DNA of 64,000 bases, taken from contig NZ_JAUEPH010000001.1 of the NCBI RefSeq assembly GCF_030403435.1, forward strand, positions 1 through 64,000, given 5' to 3'. Under the pieces are notes generated by a model. That model was not told where the DNA came from. It saw nothing but the letters and a program-made list of their open reading frames with translations, and ran no database searches. The translations under genes were made by a program, and so were the position numbers. Source of the DNA: Algoriphagus sediminis. GTDB lineage: Bacteria > Bacteroidota > Bacteroidia > Cytophagales > Cyclobacteriaceae. Shown here one piece after another: positions 43,974 to 53,874 of the stretch; within the stretch, counting starts at the first letter, position 1, and each line of letters starts with the position of its first letter.

Positions 43974-44496
43974 AATCGCCGTTGCTTTATCCTGTTTGGC
44001 TCTACTCGCTCTTCCAGGGTGCTCTGTCCAATACGGGTTTAGTGGTACTACCATTAATTACGACATTGTCCAGACCTTTTCTTCAGAAAACTTTTACAAT
44101 GATTCCGGCGGTGGCCCTGCCAATATGGAGCAAAGATTCACGGAAGCGTTGAAGGAATTTTACCAAAGGAACACTCGATTGGAGCTAGTTCAAAACAACG
44201 GTGACCTTCAGTTTGCAGGTGCAATCACCAGATATTCCCTGACCCCTCAATCAGCGGTATCGAGTGGAAATCCTGATCTCCCTGACAGAGCAGGGCAAAT
44301 GAGACTAACCATTGCCGTGGAGGTCGATTATATTAACACTTCTAATGAAGAAGAAAATCTAACAAGAACCTTCTCCTTTTTTCAGGATTATGACCCAAGA
44401 TCTGTTACCTTGCTGGATGTAGAAAATCAACTGGTTGAGGAGATTTTCGAAAATATATTGCAAGATATTTTCACGGCTACCGTTGCCAACTGGTAA
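43957..44496 (+). CDS. lptE: LptE family lipoprotein (LPS assembly)
   Basis: This 179-residue protein has a lipoprotein signal L-A-L-P-G-C (Cys22). The mature part starts Y-G-F-S-G-T-T-I-N-Y-D, the usual start of Bacteroidota LptE proteins. L-Q-F-A-G-A-I-T-R-Y and F-F-Q-D-Y-D follow. It plugs and helps assemble the LptD pore for LPS export in the outer membrane. The gene overlaps the sigma54 activator gene by 17 bases. Confidence 0.85.
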   Translation: MRSISKIAVALSCLALLALPGCSVQYGFSGTTINYDIVQTFSSENFYNDSGGGPANMEQRFTEALKEFYQRNTRLELVQNNGDLQFAGAITRYSLTPQSAVSSGNPDLPDRAGQMRLTIAVEVDYINTSNEEENLTRTFSFFQDYDPRSVTLLDVENQLVEEIFENILQDIFTATVANW

Positions 44497-44506
44497 TCCT
44501 TTCTAA

Positions 44507-45232
44507 ATGAACGCGCATCAATTTCTTACCCTTGCGAAAAGTGATAAATCTTTGAGCAAAGCAGATTATTTGAAAATTGCAAAGCTTCAGGAAGCTTTCC
44601 CTTATTTCCTTATTCCACATATTCTGGCTTCAAAATTCGAAATGGGAAAAGGCAAACCGGAGGATGCAGAATCACTCGGATTCTCCGCTGTGAATACTTC
44701 CAATAGGGCTTTACTCAAAGAAATTCTTGATGGTAACCAGACAAATGGTCGTCAGGAAACCGAAGAGTCTAGTGACCTTTTGCCAGAAGCGAATACACAC
44801 TTAAAATCCTCTGAGAGAACGCAATCCCTTAGAAAGCTTGGAGAAGAAATAAAAGGTACGAGCAAGCCAAAAATCACAAAAGCTAGAAGGCGCAAACCCA
44901 AAAATGATGAGCTCATTGAGAATATCAAGAAAAGGGAAAAAAAGCCAGTGGCAGATGCCAAGCTTTTGGAGCAGAGAGACTTAATCAAAGCCTTTAGTAA
45001 AAAGTCGATCAAATTAGCTACTATAAAGGAAATCGAAGCAAATCAGAATAATGAAAATCTTGCTGAGAGCAGTACCCATGTCAATCAGGATTTGATTTCG
45101 GAGCCCCTGGCAAAACTTATGATTTCCCAAGGCAAGAAGGCTGAAGCAATAAAAATTTATAAGAAACTTCAGTTGAAATTCCCGAAGAAAAAGGCTTACT
45201 TTGCGGACTTAATTGAAAATCTGAAAGATTAA
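44507..45232 (+). CDS. TPR-like protein of the lptE-secG block, function unknown
   Basis: This 241-residue protein is highly charged and has no signal peptide. The N-terminal region (L-S-K-A-D-Y-L-K-I-A-K-L-Q-E-A-F-P-Y-F) and the C-terminal one (S-Q-G-K-K-A-E-A-I-K-I-Y-K-K-L-Q-L-K-F-P) look like single TPR helices-turn-helices. A long Lys-rich, low-complexity middle lies between them. Its place between lptE and secG is a constant of this gene block, but I know of no assigned function. Confidence 0.7.
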   Translation: MNAHQFLTLAKSDKSLSKADYLKIAKLQEAFPYFLIPHILASKFEMGKGKPEDAESLGFSAVNTSNRALLKEILDGNQTNGRQETEESSDLLPEANTHLKSSERTQSLRKLGEEIKGTSKPKITKARRRKPKNDELIENIKKREKKPVADAKLLEQRDLIKAFSKKSIKLATIKEIEANQNNENLAESSTHVNQDLISEPLAKLMISQGKKAEAIKIYKKLQLKFPKKKAYFADLIENLKD

Positions 45233-45243
45233 CACCCAATAAT

Positions 45244-45612
45244 ATGTTTGTATTTCTTATTTCTGTCATCATAGTTTTGGCAATATTGCTGATTTTGGTG
45301 ATTCTTGGCCAGAACTCAAAAGGTGGAGTTGGAGCTGCTTTCGGTGGTAGTGCTTCCCAAATCATGGGTGTAACCAGAACCGGTAATGTTCTTGAGAAGG
45401 CCACTTGGGTCCTATCTATTGCCATTCTTGTTCTTTCCTTGGTTTCGTCTGCATTCTACACGAATCCAGAATCAAATCAATTTTCATCTCCGAACATTGA
45501 AAGTGCAAGCCAGCAGGTTGTTGCTCCGGCTTTTGGAGAAAATGAAAGTGTACTCCCAACAGAAACTGAAGATATTCCAGAGCTTACCGTTCCGGACAGT
45601 ACAGGAAACTAA
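45244..45612 (+). CDS. secG: Preprotein translocase subunit SecG
   Basis: This 122-residue protein has two membrane segments (about residues 3-20 and 54-74). Between them Q-N-S-K-G-G-V-G-A-A-F-G-G-S matches the conserved SecG loop. A C-terminal extension of about 45 residues, rich in E, P and S, is typical of Bacteroidota. It is the last gene of the block, followed by a terminator. Confidence 0.93.
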   Translation: MFVFLISVIIVLAILLILVILGQNSKGGVGAAFGGSASQIMGVTRTGNVLEKATWVLSIAILVLSLVSSAFYTNPESNQFSSPNIESASQQVVAPAFGENESVLPTETEDIPELTVPDSTGN

Positions 45613-45634
45613 GAGTCCAAAAAAATCATAAAAA

Positions 45635-45657
45635 AACCTGCTTTTAGCAGGTTTTTT
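45635..45657 (+). terminator. Rho-independent terminator after secG
   Basis: AACCTGCT (45635-45642) and AGCAGGTT (45646-45653) form a perfect 8-bp stem with loop TTT. A T-run follows, with As before the stem. Confidence 0.92.
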
Positions 45658-45736
45658 CATTTTCAGTCCACTTTTAAATTTTTTGGAGTTATTTTAGATT
45701 TTTAGGCAAATTTAAAATTCACCCTTATTTCTATTT

Positions 45737-46678
45737 ATGTTCGAATCTGCGTTGACGCTAGAGGATCTCAATATTGAATCCTGGCCAAATATCATTTTAT
45801 GGGCAGCCCCAGTTATGTTCGCCCTTGTTTTTTTAGAATGGGGAATTAGCTTATACCAGAAGAAAGACACGTATGATAAGAAAGATTTCCTTGCAGCCTC
45901 ATCCATTGGGTTGGTAAATGTAGGGATCTCAGCTCTGATCAAATTAGCGACTTTCGGAACCGCGCTATTTTTCTATAATCTAGCACCGTTTAAAATCCCC
46001 GCAACATGGTGGTCATTCATAATTTGCTTTTTTGCAATAGACTTCGCTAGGTACTGGGCACACAGGGTAGCACATGAACAGAGATTTTGGTGGGCTACTC
46101 ATATCACCCATCATAATTCTAAAAAGTATAATTTAAGTGTATCGTTTAGACTAGGTTGGACTCAGCATATCAAAATCGTATTCTTCATTCCGGTTATGCT
46201 TATGGGCTTTGATCCATTCGTATTCTTCATTTGTCACCAAATAGCGGTATTATATCAGTTTTGGATTCATACTGAATACATTAAGAAGCTCCCAAGACCA
46301 ATTGAGTTTTTCTTTACCACACCATCTCATCATCGGGTTCATCACGCCAGCGATGAGCATTACTTGGATAAAAACTATGGCTCCACATTTATTATTTGGG
46401 ACAGAATGTTCGGAACATTTATGCCCGAAGCCGAAAGGCCTACATACGGTATCACAAAGCCGGTGACTTCTTATAATCCAGTATATCTTGTCTTTCACGA
46501 ATGGAACGACATTGTCAAGGATTTATGGCAGGCAAAGTCTTGGAAGGAAGCTCGAATAATTCTATTTGGCAAACCCTCCGCAGAGGTTATTAAGAATCGT
46601 AAAATTAAGGAAGCTCTGGAAGGGCAACCTAAACCAGAATCAAAGGAGAATAAGGAGGAGCCTGTACCGGCAGTTTAA
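45737..46678 (+). CDS. Sterol desaturase / fatty acid hydroxylase family protein
   Basis: This 313-residue protein has four membrane segments and the family's di-iron histidine clusters: H-R-V-A-H-E, H-I-T-H-H-N and S-H-H-R-V-H-H. Y-G-S-T-F-I-I-W-D-R-M-F-G-T-F is a conserved block near the end. These enzymes oxidise lipids, such as hydroxylation of carotenoids or fatty acyl chains, or ether-lipid cleavage. The substrate is unknown. The C-terminus is rich in E, P and K. It converges on the next gene, sharing TTAA as both stops. Confidence 0.87.
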   Translation: MFESALTLEDLNIESWPNIILWAAPVMFALVFLEWGISLYQKKDTYDKKDFLAASSIGLVNVGISALIKLATFGTALFFYNLAPFKIPATWWSFIICFFAIDFARYWAHRVAHEQRFWWATHITHHNSKKYNLSVSFRLGWTQHIKIVFFIPVMLMGFDPFVFFICHQIAVLYQFWIHTEYIKKLPRPIEFFFTTPSHHRVHHASDEHYLDKNYGSTFIIWDRMFGTFMPEAERPTYGITKPVTSYNPVYLVFHEWNDIVKDLWQAKSWKEARIILFGKPSAEVIKNRKIKEALEGQPKPESKENKEEPVPAV

Positions 46679-47394
46679 TTCTCTTCTTCAGCCACAGTTC
46701 TCAAAATCAACCTTTTACTGATAGGTAAAAGCGTTTCCTGCAACGGGACATCGTATTCGCTATGAATTCTCCAAGTGGCTGGATTAGGTAATTCCTTGAT
46801 TTCCTTTATCAAGCTTAATTTAATCTGTTCCATGGTTTGAAAAATAGTTTTCTTCGGGGTCTTGATCAGCCAAATGGAAATACTTCGAAATCTGTCCCCT
46901 GCATGTTCTATCAGGCTGGATTTAAATCGGAAAACTGAGATTTCCGGACGAGTTTCACGCGTCAATAAAACATAGCCTTCTCGTCTGTAAATAGGTAAAA
47001 TCCCTACAGGCTCGAACTCGATCTTACTATTAATGAATTCAAATATCTCTACTCCCTCCTCAATCTTTTCTTTGATTTTTGGACGGGCGTAATCAGCGAT
47101 TTCATGAATTTCTTTGATCACCTCATTATCTCCAAAGACTTCCGAATAATCTAGGTTACCAGTCTTTAAATCAATTTTTGTGATTCTCTTTGGGAAAAGA
47201 GCCCTTACGCTTTCGGCACTTGACTTGAGATCTGCCAGGTTTTGATGATGGTCTACGAGATCTGCTAAAGGTGGATAAAGTTTTAGCGACTGGAAAGACT
47301 CTCCAGAAGCTTTGAGATACGAAAGCAACTGGTACTTTTTGTACTCAAAATCAATAGTTCCTTCAGTTATCCAATTCTTAGGTAATGATTTCAT
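46675..47394 (-). CDS. Soluble protein of unknown function beside groESL
   Basis: This 239-residue protein starts from the ATG at 47394 (MKSLPKNWITEG); a GTG two codons upstream is less likely. It has no signal peptide, membrane segment or recognisable motif. E-I-A-D-Y-A-R-P-K-I-K-E-K-I-E-E-G-V-E-I-F-E-F is strongly helical. Later strands include L-L-T-R-E-T-R-P-E-I-S-V-F-R-F-K. I do not recognise a family. It is divergent from groES across 212 bases that hold the TGACAG sites and the -24/-12 element. Confidence 0.6.
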   Translation of the reverse strand: MKSLPKNWITEGTIDFEYKKYQLLSYLKASGESFQSLKLYPPLADLVDHHQNLADLKSSAESVRALFPKRITKIDLKTGNLDYSEVFGDNEVIKEIHEIADYARPKIKEKIEEGVEIFEFINSKIEFEPVGILPIYRREGYVLLTRETRPEISVFRFKSSLIEHAGDRFRSISIWLIKTPKKTIFQTMEQIKLSLIKEIKELPNPATWRIHSEYDVPLQETLLPISKRLILRTVAEEEN

Positions 47395-47426
47395 AAGCAC
47401 TCTTTATTAGAAAAGATAAAACATTA

Positions 47427-47525
47427 TGTCAAAAAGTACTAGTCCTAACGAAAAGTTGACAGATTAAAAAAGAATTTTTGGAGAGTGTAAATCCTACTGA
47501 CAGTTAATTTCAGCCGATTTGTCAG
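47427..47525 (+). promoter_or_regulatory. Cluster of TGACA(G) half-sites upstream of groES, including an inverted pair
   Basis: TGTCA at 47427, TGACAG at 47457, CTGACAG at 47497 and TGTCAG at 47520 lie 25-120 bases upstream of the -24/-12 element. The last two form CTGACA-N17-TGTCAG. The two direct copies are 41 bases apart, about four helical turns. This layout suits an upstream activator site. No CIRCE element (TTAGCACTC-N9-GAGTGCTAA) is present. Confidence 0.45.
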
Positions 47526-47546
47526 TGTTTTTCTAAAAAAGTCTAT

Positions 47547-47561
47547 TGGCATAAGAACTGC
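47547..47561 (+). promoter_or_regulatory. Predicted sigma54 (-24/-12) promoter of groES-groEL
   Basis: TGGCAT-N5-CTGC keeps the invariant GG (47548-47549) and GC (47560-47561) with exactly 10 bases between. It is close to the consensus TGGCAC-N5-TTGC. The predicted transcript start near 47573 leaves a leader of about 34 bases before the groES ATG. Confidence 0.5.
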
Positions 47562-47606
47562 TCTAAGGCATCTGAATTTTAATCTAACCTTAAATCAAAA
47601 TAAACT

Positions 47607-47885
47607 ATGTCAAACGTGAACATCAAGCCACTAGCAGATCGGGTTTTGGTACAGCCTGCAGCTGCTGAAGAAAAGACTGCCTCAGGTCTTTACATTCCTG
47701 ACACTGCAAAAGAGAAGCCTCAAAAAGGTGTTGTCGTTGCAGTAGGAAATGGTAAAAAGGATGAGCCACTAACCGTAAAGGTTGGTGACAACGTTTTATA
47801 CGGAAAGTATTCCGGAACTGAACTTAGTGTAGAAGGAAATGACTACCTCATCATGAGAGAGTCTGATATCTTCGCGGTACTTTAA
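47607..47885 (+). CDS. groES: Co-chaperonin GroES
   Basis: This 92-residue protein is of standard length: [11 protein letters not shown], the mobile loop T-A-S-G-L-Y-I-P-D, and [13 protein letters not shown]. It caps the GroEL ring during protein folding. The groEL gene follows after 34 bases in the same operon. The promoter region is of interest (see findings). Confidence 0.97.
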   Translation: MSNVNIKPLADRVLVQPAAAEEKTASGLYIPDTAKEKPQKGVVVAVGNGKKDEPLTVKVGDNVLYGKYSGTELSVEGNDYLIMRESDIFAVL

Positions 47886-47916
47886 TCAATCTAAAAAATT
47901 AACCTAAAAAGAATAA

Positions 47917-49554
<1,638 letters not shown>

Positions 49555-49572
49555 TTTCATCTCAAGCTAAAA

Positions 49573-49606
49573 AAAAGAGAAACCGATTGGTTTCTCTTTT
49601 TTTTTG
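49573..49606 (+). terminator. Rho-independent terminator of groESL
   Basis: AGAGAAACC (49576-49584) and GGTTTCTCT (49589-49597) form a perfect 9-bp stem with loop GATT, extendable by flanking A/T pairs. It is followed by a run of eight or more Ts. Confidence 0.95.
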
Positions 49607-49634
49607 AAAAAGTAGAAGAAAAATGAATAATTTT

Positions 49635-49666
49635 TTTGTCAAACCTAATATTAAAGTTGTACTTTG
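49635..49666 (+). promoter_or_regulatory. Predicted Bacteroidota promoter for the single-domain response regulator
   Basis: TTTG (49635-49638) is followed by a 21-base spacer and TACTTTG (49660-49666), one base shorter than TAnnTTTG. The start codon follows 28 bases later. Confidence 0.5.
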
Positions 49667-49694
49667 AAACAACTTAACACAGGCATCTGCCTCC

Positions 49695-50078
49695 ATGGCA
49701 CACTTTAAGAATATTTTATTAGTGGATGATGATCCGATTAATAATCTGATCAATCAAAGACTGATTTCCAAAGTGGAATTGGGAGAAATGACCCATGAAT
49801 TTCTCGCAGGAATGTCGGCTTTGGAATTTTTACAAAAGCTGGATCCTTCTGAAAAATCTCTAATTCTCCTAGATATCAATATGCCCGTTATGAATGGTTG
49901 GGAATTTCTTGATAATTATTTGGATAGGTTTTCAAACCGTAATGATATCATCCTGATTCTTTCAAGCTCCATCGACTTTCTAGATCGTATCAAAGCCCAA
50001 GAATATTCTATCGTTTCCGGCTTTTTAGAAAAGCCTCTGACTATAGAAAAACTCACAGAGCATATAGATTCTCTGTAA
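49695..50078 (+). CDS. Single-domain response regulator (CheY-like receiver)
   Basis: This 127-residue protein is a lone receiver domain. The acidic pocket is L-L-V-D-D-D-P, the phosphoacceptor is Asp60 in L-L-D-I-N-M-P, Ser-Ser in I-L-S-S-S replaces the usual Thr/Ser, and Lys in L-E-K-P-L closes the site. No kinase or output domain is adjacent. It stands alone between the groESL terminator and a convergent serine hydrolase gene. Confidence 0.9.
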   Translation: MAHFKNILLVDDDPINNLINQRLISKVELGEMTHEFLAGMSALEFLQKLDPSEKSLILLDINMPVMNGWEFLDNYLDRFSNRNDIILILSSSIDFLDRIKAQEYSIVSGFLEKPLTIEKLTEHIDSL

Positions 50079-50090
50079 GGAGAATGAATC

Positions 50091-51167
50091 TTAATTAATC
50101 ACTTTATTCATTCGGTCCCAAAGCTGATTCACAAATGCTTTTGGGAACAGAATTTCATTTGAGAACGTGCCCATCCGGACAATGACCAGATTTTCAGAAG
50201 GAACGACCAAAAGTGTTTGACCATTTCTTCCTAATGCCATGAACATATCTTCGGAGGCAGATTCAACTGGTTTGCCTGGAAACTTTCTCTGAATCCCGGG
50301 AACCTTGAAGCCTTCTGCAGAATTCAGCCAAGTCAAATATCCATAGGAAGGATTATCTGAACTTCCCGAACTAACCATTGATTCGAAATATTTTGGTCGA
50401 ATCAGTTCTTCTCCATCCCAGACTCCATGATTCAAAAGAAACAACCCAAACCTTGCCATTGACCTCGCATTGCTGTAGAAAACCTTGCTCTCACCCACAT
50501 TTTGCCAAGTCCCTGTCATGCCAATTTTATCCCCCAATGAGGAACGGAAAAACTCTACTAGGGATTGACCGGAAGCTTCAGAGAGCACCTCTGTAAGGAG
50601 GGTGTAAGGAGCATTATGATATGCCCACCTCTGACCTGCCAATGAAAAAAACTTTAGATTTTCGGGCTCTGTATTATCTGGAGTTTCAATTCTTTCATCT
50701 AGGCCCGTTGTCATTGTGAGCTGATGACTGATCTTGATTTCCTTCTCTCTTTTGGATGGTAAAGAAGACCATCCTTCACCCAAATATTTCGAAGTACAAT
50801 GCTTCACTTTTAGGAGCTTCTTTTTTTCAGCTATTCCTAGAAGACTGGACGTAAGTGTTTTTCCAGCTGAAGCCCAGTACCAAAGAGCATCCTCATCCAT
50901 ATCACCTAAGCCAGTTAGTTTGGCTCCCCAATATTCCTCAACTACAATTTCCCCATCCTTCAATATTATGAAAGACCGAGTACCTTGTGAGGGAAGCCAT
51001 TCGAGAAATCTTGCCAATTCCTGATTATTCCAGCCCAGACTATTCAAATCTTTTTTAACCCATTCGTCTGAATCAGTAGGTGGGAAATATAAAGAGCTTT
51101 GGGCCAGAAGGCCCAAAGGAAAAAGGAACAAAAGGCTTAGTAAAAACCTCCAAACAATTGATCTCAT
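50091..51167 (-). CDS. Serine hydrolase, beta-lactamase/DD-peptidase class C type (PF00144)
   Basis: This 358-residue protein has a signal peptide ending near GLLAQ. The S-x-x-K motif is Ser100-Ala-Gly-Lys103 and the Y-x-N motif is Tyr183-His-Asn185. G-R-N-G-Q in the C-terminal third stands where the H/K-x-G motif is expected. The family includes esterases, D-aminopeptidases and beta-lactamases, and activity cannot be told apart here. It is exported to the periplasm or surface. It lies six bases after the S10 peptidase gene, so the two are probably co-transcribed. Confidence 0.85.
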   Translation of the reverse strand: MRSIVWRFLLSLLFLFPLGLLAQSSLYFPPTDSDEWVKKDLNSLGWNNQELARFLEWLPSQGTRSFIILKDGEIVVEEYWGAKLTGLGDMDEDALWYWASAGKTLTSSLLGIAEKKKLLKVKHCTSKYLGEGWSSLPSKREKEIKISHQLTMTTGLDERIETPDNTEPENLKFFSLAGQRWAYHNAPYTLLTEVLSEASGQSLVEFFRSSLGDKIGMTGTWQNVGESKVFYSNARSMARFGLFLLNHGVWDGEELIRPKYFESMVSSGSSDNPSYGYLTWLNSAEGFKVPGIQRKFPGKPVESASEDMFMALGRNGQTLLVVPSENLVIVRMGTFSNEILFPKAFVNQLWDRMNKVIN

Positions 51168-51173
51168 CCAGAT

Positions 51174-52694
51174 TTACTCTCGTAAAGTGTCTTCAATAAA
51201 ATTCTTTAGGTCATCCCTGAATTGTTGTGCGGATGGAAGGTGCGTGTACATCATATGTCCCGCTTGGTAATAGGTCATTTTGATTCTGTCCAAAGCCGAC
51301 TTTGGCAAATCTAACCGAGAGATGGAATGTTCTACACCATAAAAAACTGTAGCCAAATCATAATAGCCATTCATAATCAGGATTTTCACATTTGGATCCT
51401 TGCTCAAGGCATTGGCCATATCCGGAAGTGTGGAAATGGATGGTGTGGCTCCAAAACTATTACCACCTCCTCTAGACCAATCCCAATTGAAACCGGGCTT
51501 GGCATAGGCAGAAGTCGAATAATTCCAATCCTTGCTGACTCCTAAATCCCCATGAAAGTAATCAAGGAACCCCATCGTGTAGGCAGGGGAAATAGCATCA
51601 CTTTGGGGATCAGTGAAGGAGTCCATAGACATGGGGTCAAGATTTATTCCTTTATATCGCGAATCTAATCTACCTACTGTGTTTCCTTCTTCCCTGAGTA
51701 GCTCTTGAAAAAACTCACCCGCCTCAATTTTTAAATCTGCACGCTCCCATATTTCGGCAGATACCCCTGTATATTTTTCCAAATTTTGAGCGACCTGTCC
51801 TTTTTCCGCATCTGATAATCTATTCCCCTTGAATAACGCCGGTGTGTACTCCATTTCAGTGAAGGTCCTTACTTCATTTATAAATGCTTCGAAATCATCC
51901 GGTTTCTGTGACAGCTGATCATGATACCAGGCTGTAGCCGCCATGGTGGGTAAAAAAACCACATAAGAAATATCCTCATATGGCTCAAAGAACAAAGTTC
52001 TCAAATCAAAGACTGCGGAAACCATCACAACTCCGTTCAGCGCATATCCCTTACCCAAAAGATAATCCATCACTCCTGCATTCCTGAAAGTCCCGTAGCT
52101 TTCTCCAAGAATATATTTTGGCGAGTTTAGACGATCGTGCTCCTTCAAAAATTGCATGATAAAAAGGCTGACACTTCTGATATCCTGATCCACACCCCAA
52201 AAGTCTTTTCCTTCTGACTCCCCTATCGGAACACTTAGGCCGGTACCTACAGGGTCCATCATCACTACATCCGCCATATCCAGGATAGAATATTCATTGT
52301 TTGCTAATTCATAAGGAGCAGGTTGATTGTAATTTGGGTCATCAACCACAATTCGCTTGGGTCCCATGATTCCCATGTGAAGCCAATAAGATGAGGAACC
52401 TGGGCCACCATTATAAGCAAAAATGATTGGCCTATCCTTTCCTGCATTCTCCTTGAAGTAAGCTGTATATCCAAAAAGGGCTATGGGCTTATTATTTTCA
52501 TCTTTCAGCTCCATGGTGCCTGCCATGGCTTTAAGGTTAATGGTCTGCCCATCGATCGTAACGGATTGATTACTTTCAAATACTTCCGCAACTGGATCTT
52601 CACTCTTAGTTTTCTTTTCGTCTTCTTGTGCTTGCGCAAAATGGATAGATCCTGTTAAGGCAAGGGCAAAAAATAGTATTCTTATATTTTTCAT
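51174..52694 (-). CDS. Secreted S10-family serine carboxypeptidase
   Basis: This 506-residue protein has a signal peptide ending near HFAQAQ. N-G-G-P-G-S-S-S (residues 95-102) is the oxyanion signature of serine carboxypeptidases. L-G-E-S-Y-G gives nucleophile Ser199. N-G-Y-Y-D-L-A-T supplies Asp, and G-H-M-M-Y-T-H the His near the end. Bacterial S10 enzymes remove C-terminal residues from peptides. Start of a two-gene transcript with the PF00144 hydrolase. The divergent upstream region contains a GGCATT/AATGCC palindrome. Confidence 0.9.
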   Translation of the reverse strand: MKNIRILFFALALTGSIHFAQAQEDEKKTKSEDPVAEVFESNQSVTIDGQTINLKAMAGTMELKDENNKPIALFGYTAYFKENAGKDRPIIFAYNGGPGSSSYWLHMGIMGPKRIVVDDPNYNQPAPYELANNEYSILDMADVVMMDPVGTGLSVPIGESEGKDFWGVDQDIRSVSLFIMQFLKEHDRLNSPKYILGESYGTFRNAGVMDYLLGKGYALNGVVMVSAVFDLRTLFFEPYEDISYVVFLPTMAATAWYHDQLSQKPDDFEAFINEVRTFTEMEYTPALFKGNRLSDAEKGQVAQNLEKYTGVSAEIWERADLKIEAGEFFQELLREEGNTVGRLDSRYKGINLDPMSMDSFTDPQSDAISPAYTMGFLDYFHGDLGVSKDWNYSTSAYAKPGFNWDWSRGGGNSFGATPSISTLPDMANALSKDPNVKILIMNGYYDLATVFYGVEHSISRLDLPKSALDRIKMTYYQAGHMMYTHLPSAQQFRDDLKNFIEDTLRE

Positions 52695-52773
52695 GATTGG
52701 TGGTTTTGCACTCGGAATATAGGTAAATCAGATCAAAAGGAAAGCGAGGCTTTTCTAATCTTGCCTTTTAACC

Positions 52774-52789
52774 GGCATTGTCAAATGCC
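52774..52789. promoter_or_regulatory. Palindrome in the divergent S10-peptidase / small membrane protein gap
   Basis: GGCATT (52774-52779) and AATGCC (52784-52789) are separated by GTCA. The element is central in a 136-base divergent gap with no T-run on either side. A repressor or activator site is possible. A chance palindrome cannot be excluded. Confidence 0.3.
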
Positions 52790-52830
52790 AAACAACATTT
52801 AACTTAGGTTAGCATTCTTACCAATAAATC

Positions 52831-53082
52831 ATGACAGGAGGAGCAGGTTTCAGTAAAGCAGCAAGCGATTCATTTCGAGAAAATCGAAACCTCGGAAAAA
52901 TACGCCAAAAAGGAACAGGAAATTCTGCTAATGCCAGGGAGAACGCTACAAACCCATCGGATCTGGCAGAAAACATCGAAATTCTCAATAAAAAAAGAGA
53001 TCAGGAAAGAAGAATCAGATGGCTAATTCCCCTAATCTTTATGATTGTTTTTGTCCTGGTGATGATTCTGGCCACTTTCTGA
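52831..53082 (+). CDS. Small tail-anchored membrane protein, function unknown
   Basis: This 83-residue protein is polar and rich in N, R and K for its first 60 residues. It ends in a single hydrophobic segment (W-L-I-P-L-I-F-M-I-V-F-V-L-V-M-I-L-A). The ATG is preceded by a purine-rich stretch. The layout suggests a C-terminally anchored inner-membrane protein. No family is recognised. It ends two bases before the convergent TauE-like gene. Confidence 0.6.
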   Translation: MTGGAGFSKAASDSFRENRNLGKIRQKGTGNSANARENATNPSDLAENIEILNKKRDQERRIRWLIPLIFMIVFVLVMILATF

Positions 53083-53084
53083 TC

Positions 53085-53828
53085 TCAGGAGAAGAAAATC
53101 AAAATAGCTCCTACCGCAGTAGCTAGGAATATGAAGTTTCTAAACATCTTCTCATTTACTTTTTTCAAAATTCTCACCCCAGTAAAAAGGCCAAGAAAAA
53201 TAAAAGGCACCGTGATCAAGCTAATTATGATGGAATCAGTGTTGATGGTTTCCCAGCTAAAAATGTGGAAGGGAACTTTAAAAACATTAATGATTAGAAA
53301 AAGCCAGGCAGTAGTTCCTATGAAGGCATTTTTTGGTAATCGCATAGCCAAAAAATAGAGGTTTGCGAATGATCCAGCCAGATTCCCAACCATAGTGGTG
53401 AATCCTGCGGTGAGACCCAAAGCACTAGCAAATCCAAGATTATCAGGGACGGTTTTTGAAGCTCGCCTCTCCCACCAAACCATCATAATTATGGAAATCA
53501 AAATGATGGCCGCCATACTTTTTCGAAAGGCTTCCTCTGGGATTATCTCACCCACCCAGGTTCCCAAAATCACACCTACCACCATAGAGGGAAGTAGCTT
53601 CCAAAGGAATCGCCATTGGGCATGCCGATTATAATAAATCACAGCGAAAATGTCTCCTACGATCAGCATGGGGAGCAAAATTCCAGTGGACTCTTTGGCA
53701 CCAAAAATAAAAACCAGCATCGCCACAATGATTACGCTGATTCCTTTAATGCCCGATTTTGACAGACCCAGAATGAAAGCTGCCAGGGCTAAAACTGAGA
53801 ACTGAAATACACTAAGTCCAAGAATCAA
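53085..53828 (-). CDS. TauE/SafE-family permease (sulfite/anion exporter type)
   Basis: This 247-residue protein has about eight membrane segments. The repeated half motifs are F-I-L-G-L-S-K-S-G-I-K-G near residue 18 and A-S-A-L-G-L-T-A-G-F-T-T-M-V-G-N-L-A-G near 140. The family exports sulfite, sulfoacetate or other organic anions. The start codon appears to be TTG (53828), with no nearby in-frame ATG. The first hydrophobic segment begins directly after it. Confidence 0.85.
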   Translation of the reverse strand: MILGLSVFQFSVLALAAFILGLSKSGIKGISVIIVAMLVFIFGAKESTGILLPMLIVGDIFAVIYYNRHAQWRFLWKLLPSMVVGVILGTWVGEIIPEEAFRKSMAAIILISIIMMVWWERRASKTVPDNLGFASALGLTAGFTTMVGNLAGSFANLYFLAMRLPKNAFIGTTAWLFLIINVFKVPFHIFSWETINTDSIIISLITVPFIFLGLFTGVRILKKVNEKMFRNFIFLATAVGAILIFFS

Positions 53829-53874
53829 AACTTCAAAAATCGAATGATAACAAGGTTAACCTCAGGAATTAAAA

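Noticed and set aside
47401..47606. HrcA/CIRCE control of groESL
   Set aside because: The TTAGCACTC-N9-GAGTGCTAA inverted repeat is absent from the whole upstream gap.
50082..50113. GAATGAAT ... ATTCATTC inverted repeat as a terminator between two convergent genes
   Set aside because: The stem is AT-rich with a 16-base loop and no T-run, so a working terminator is unlikely.
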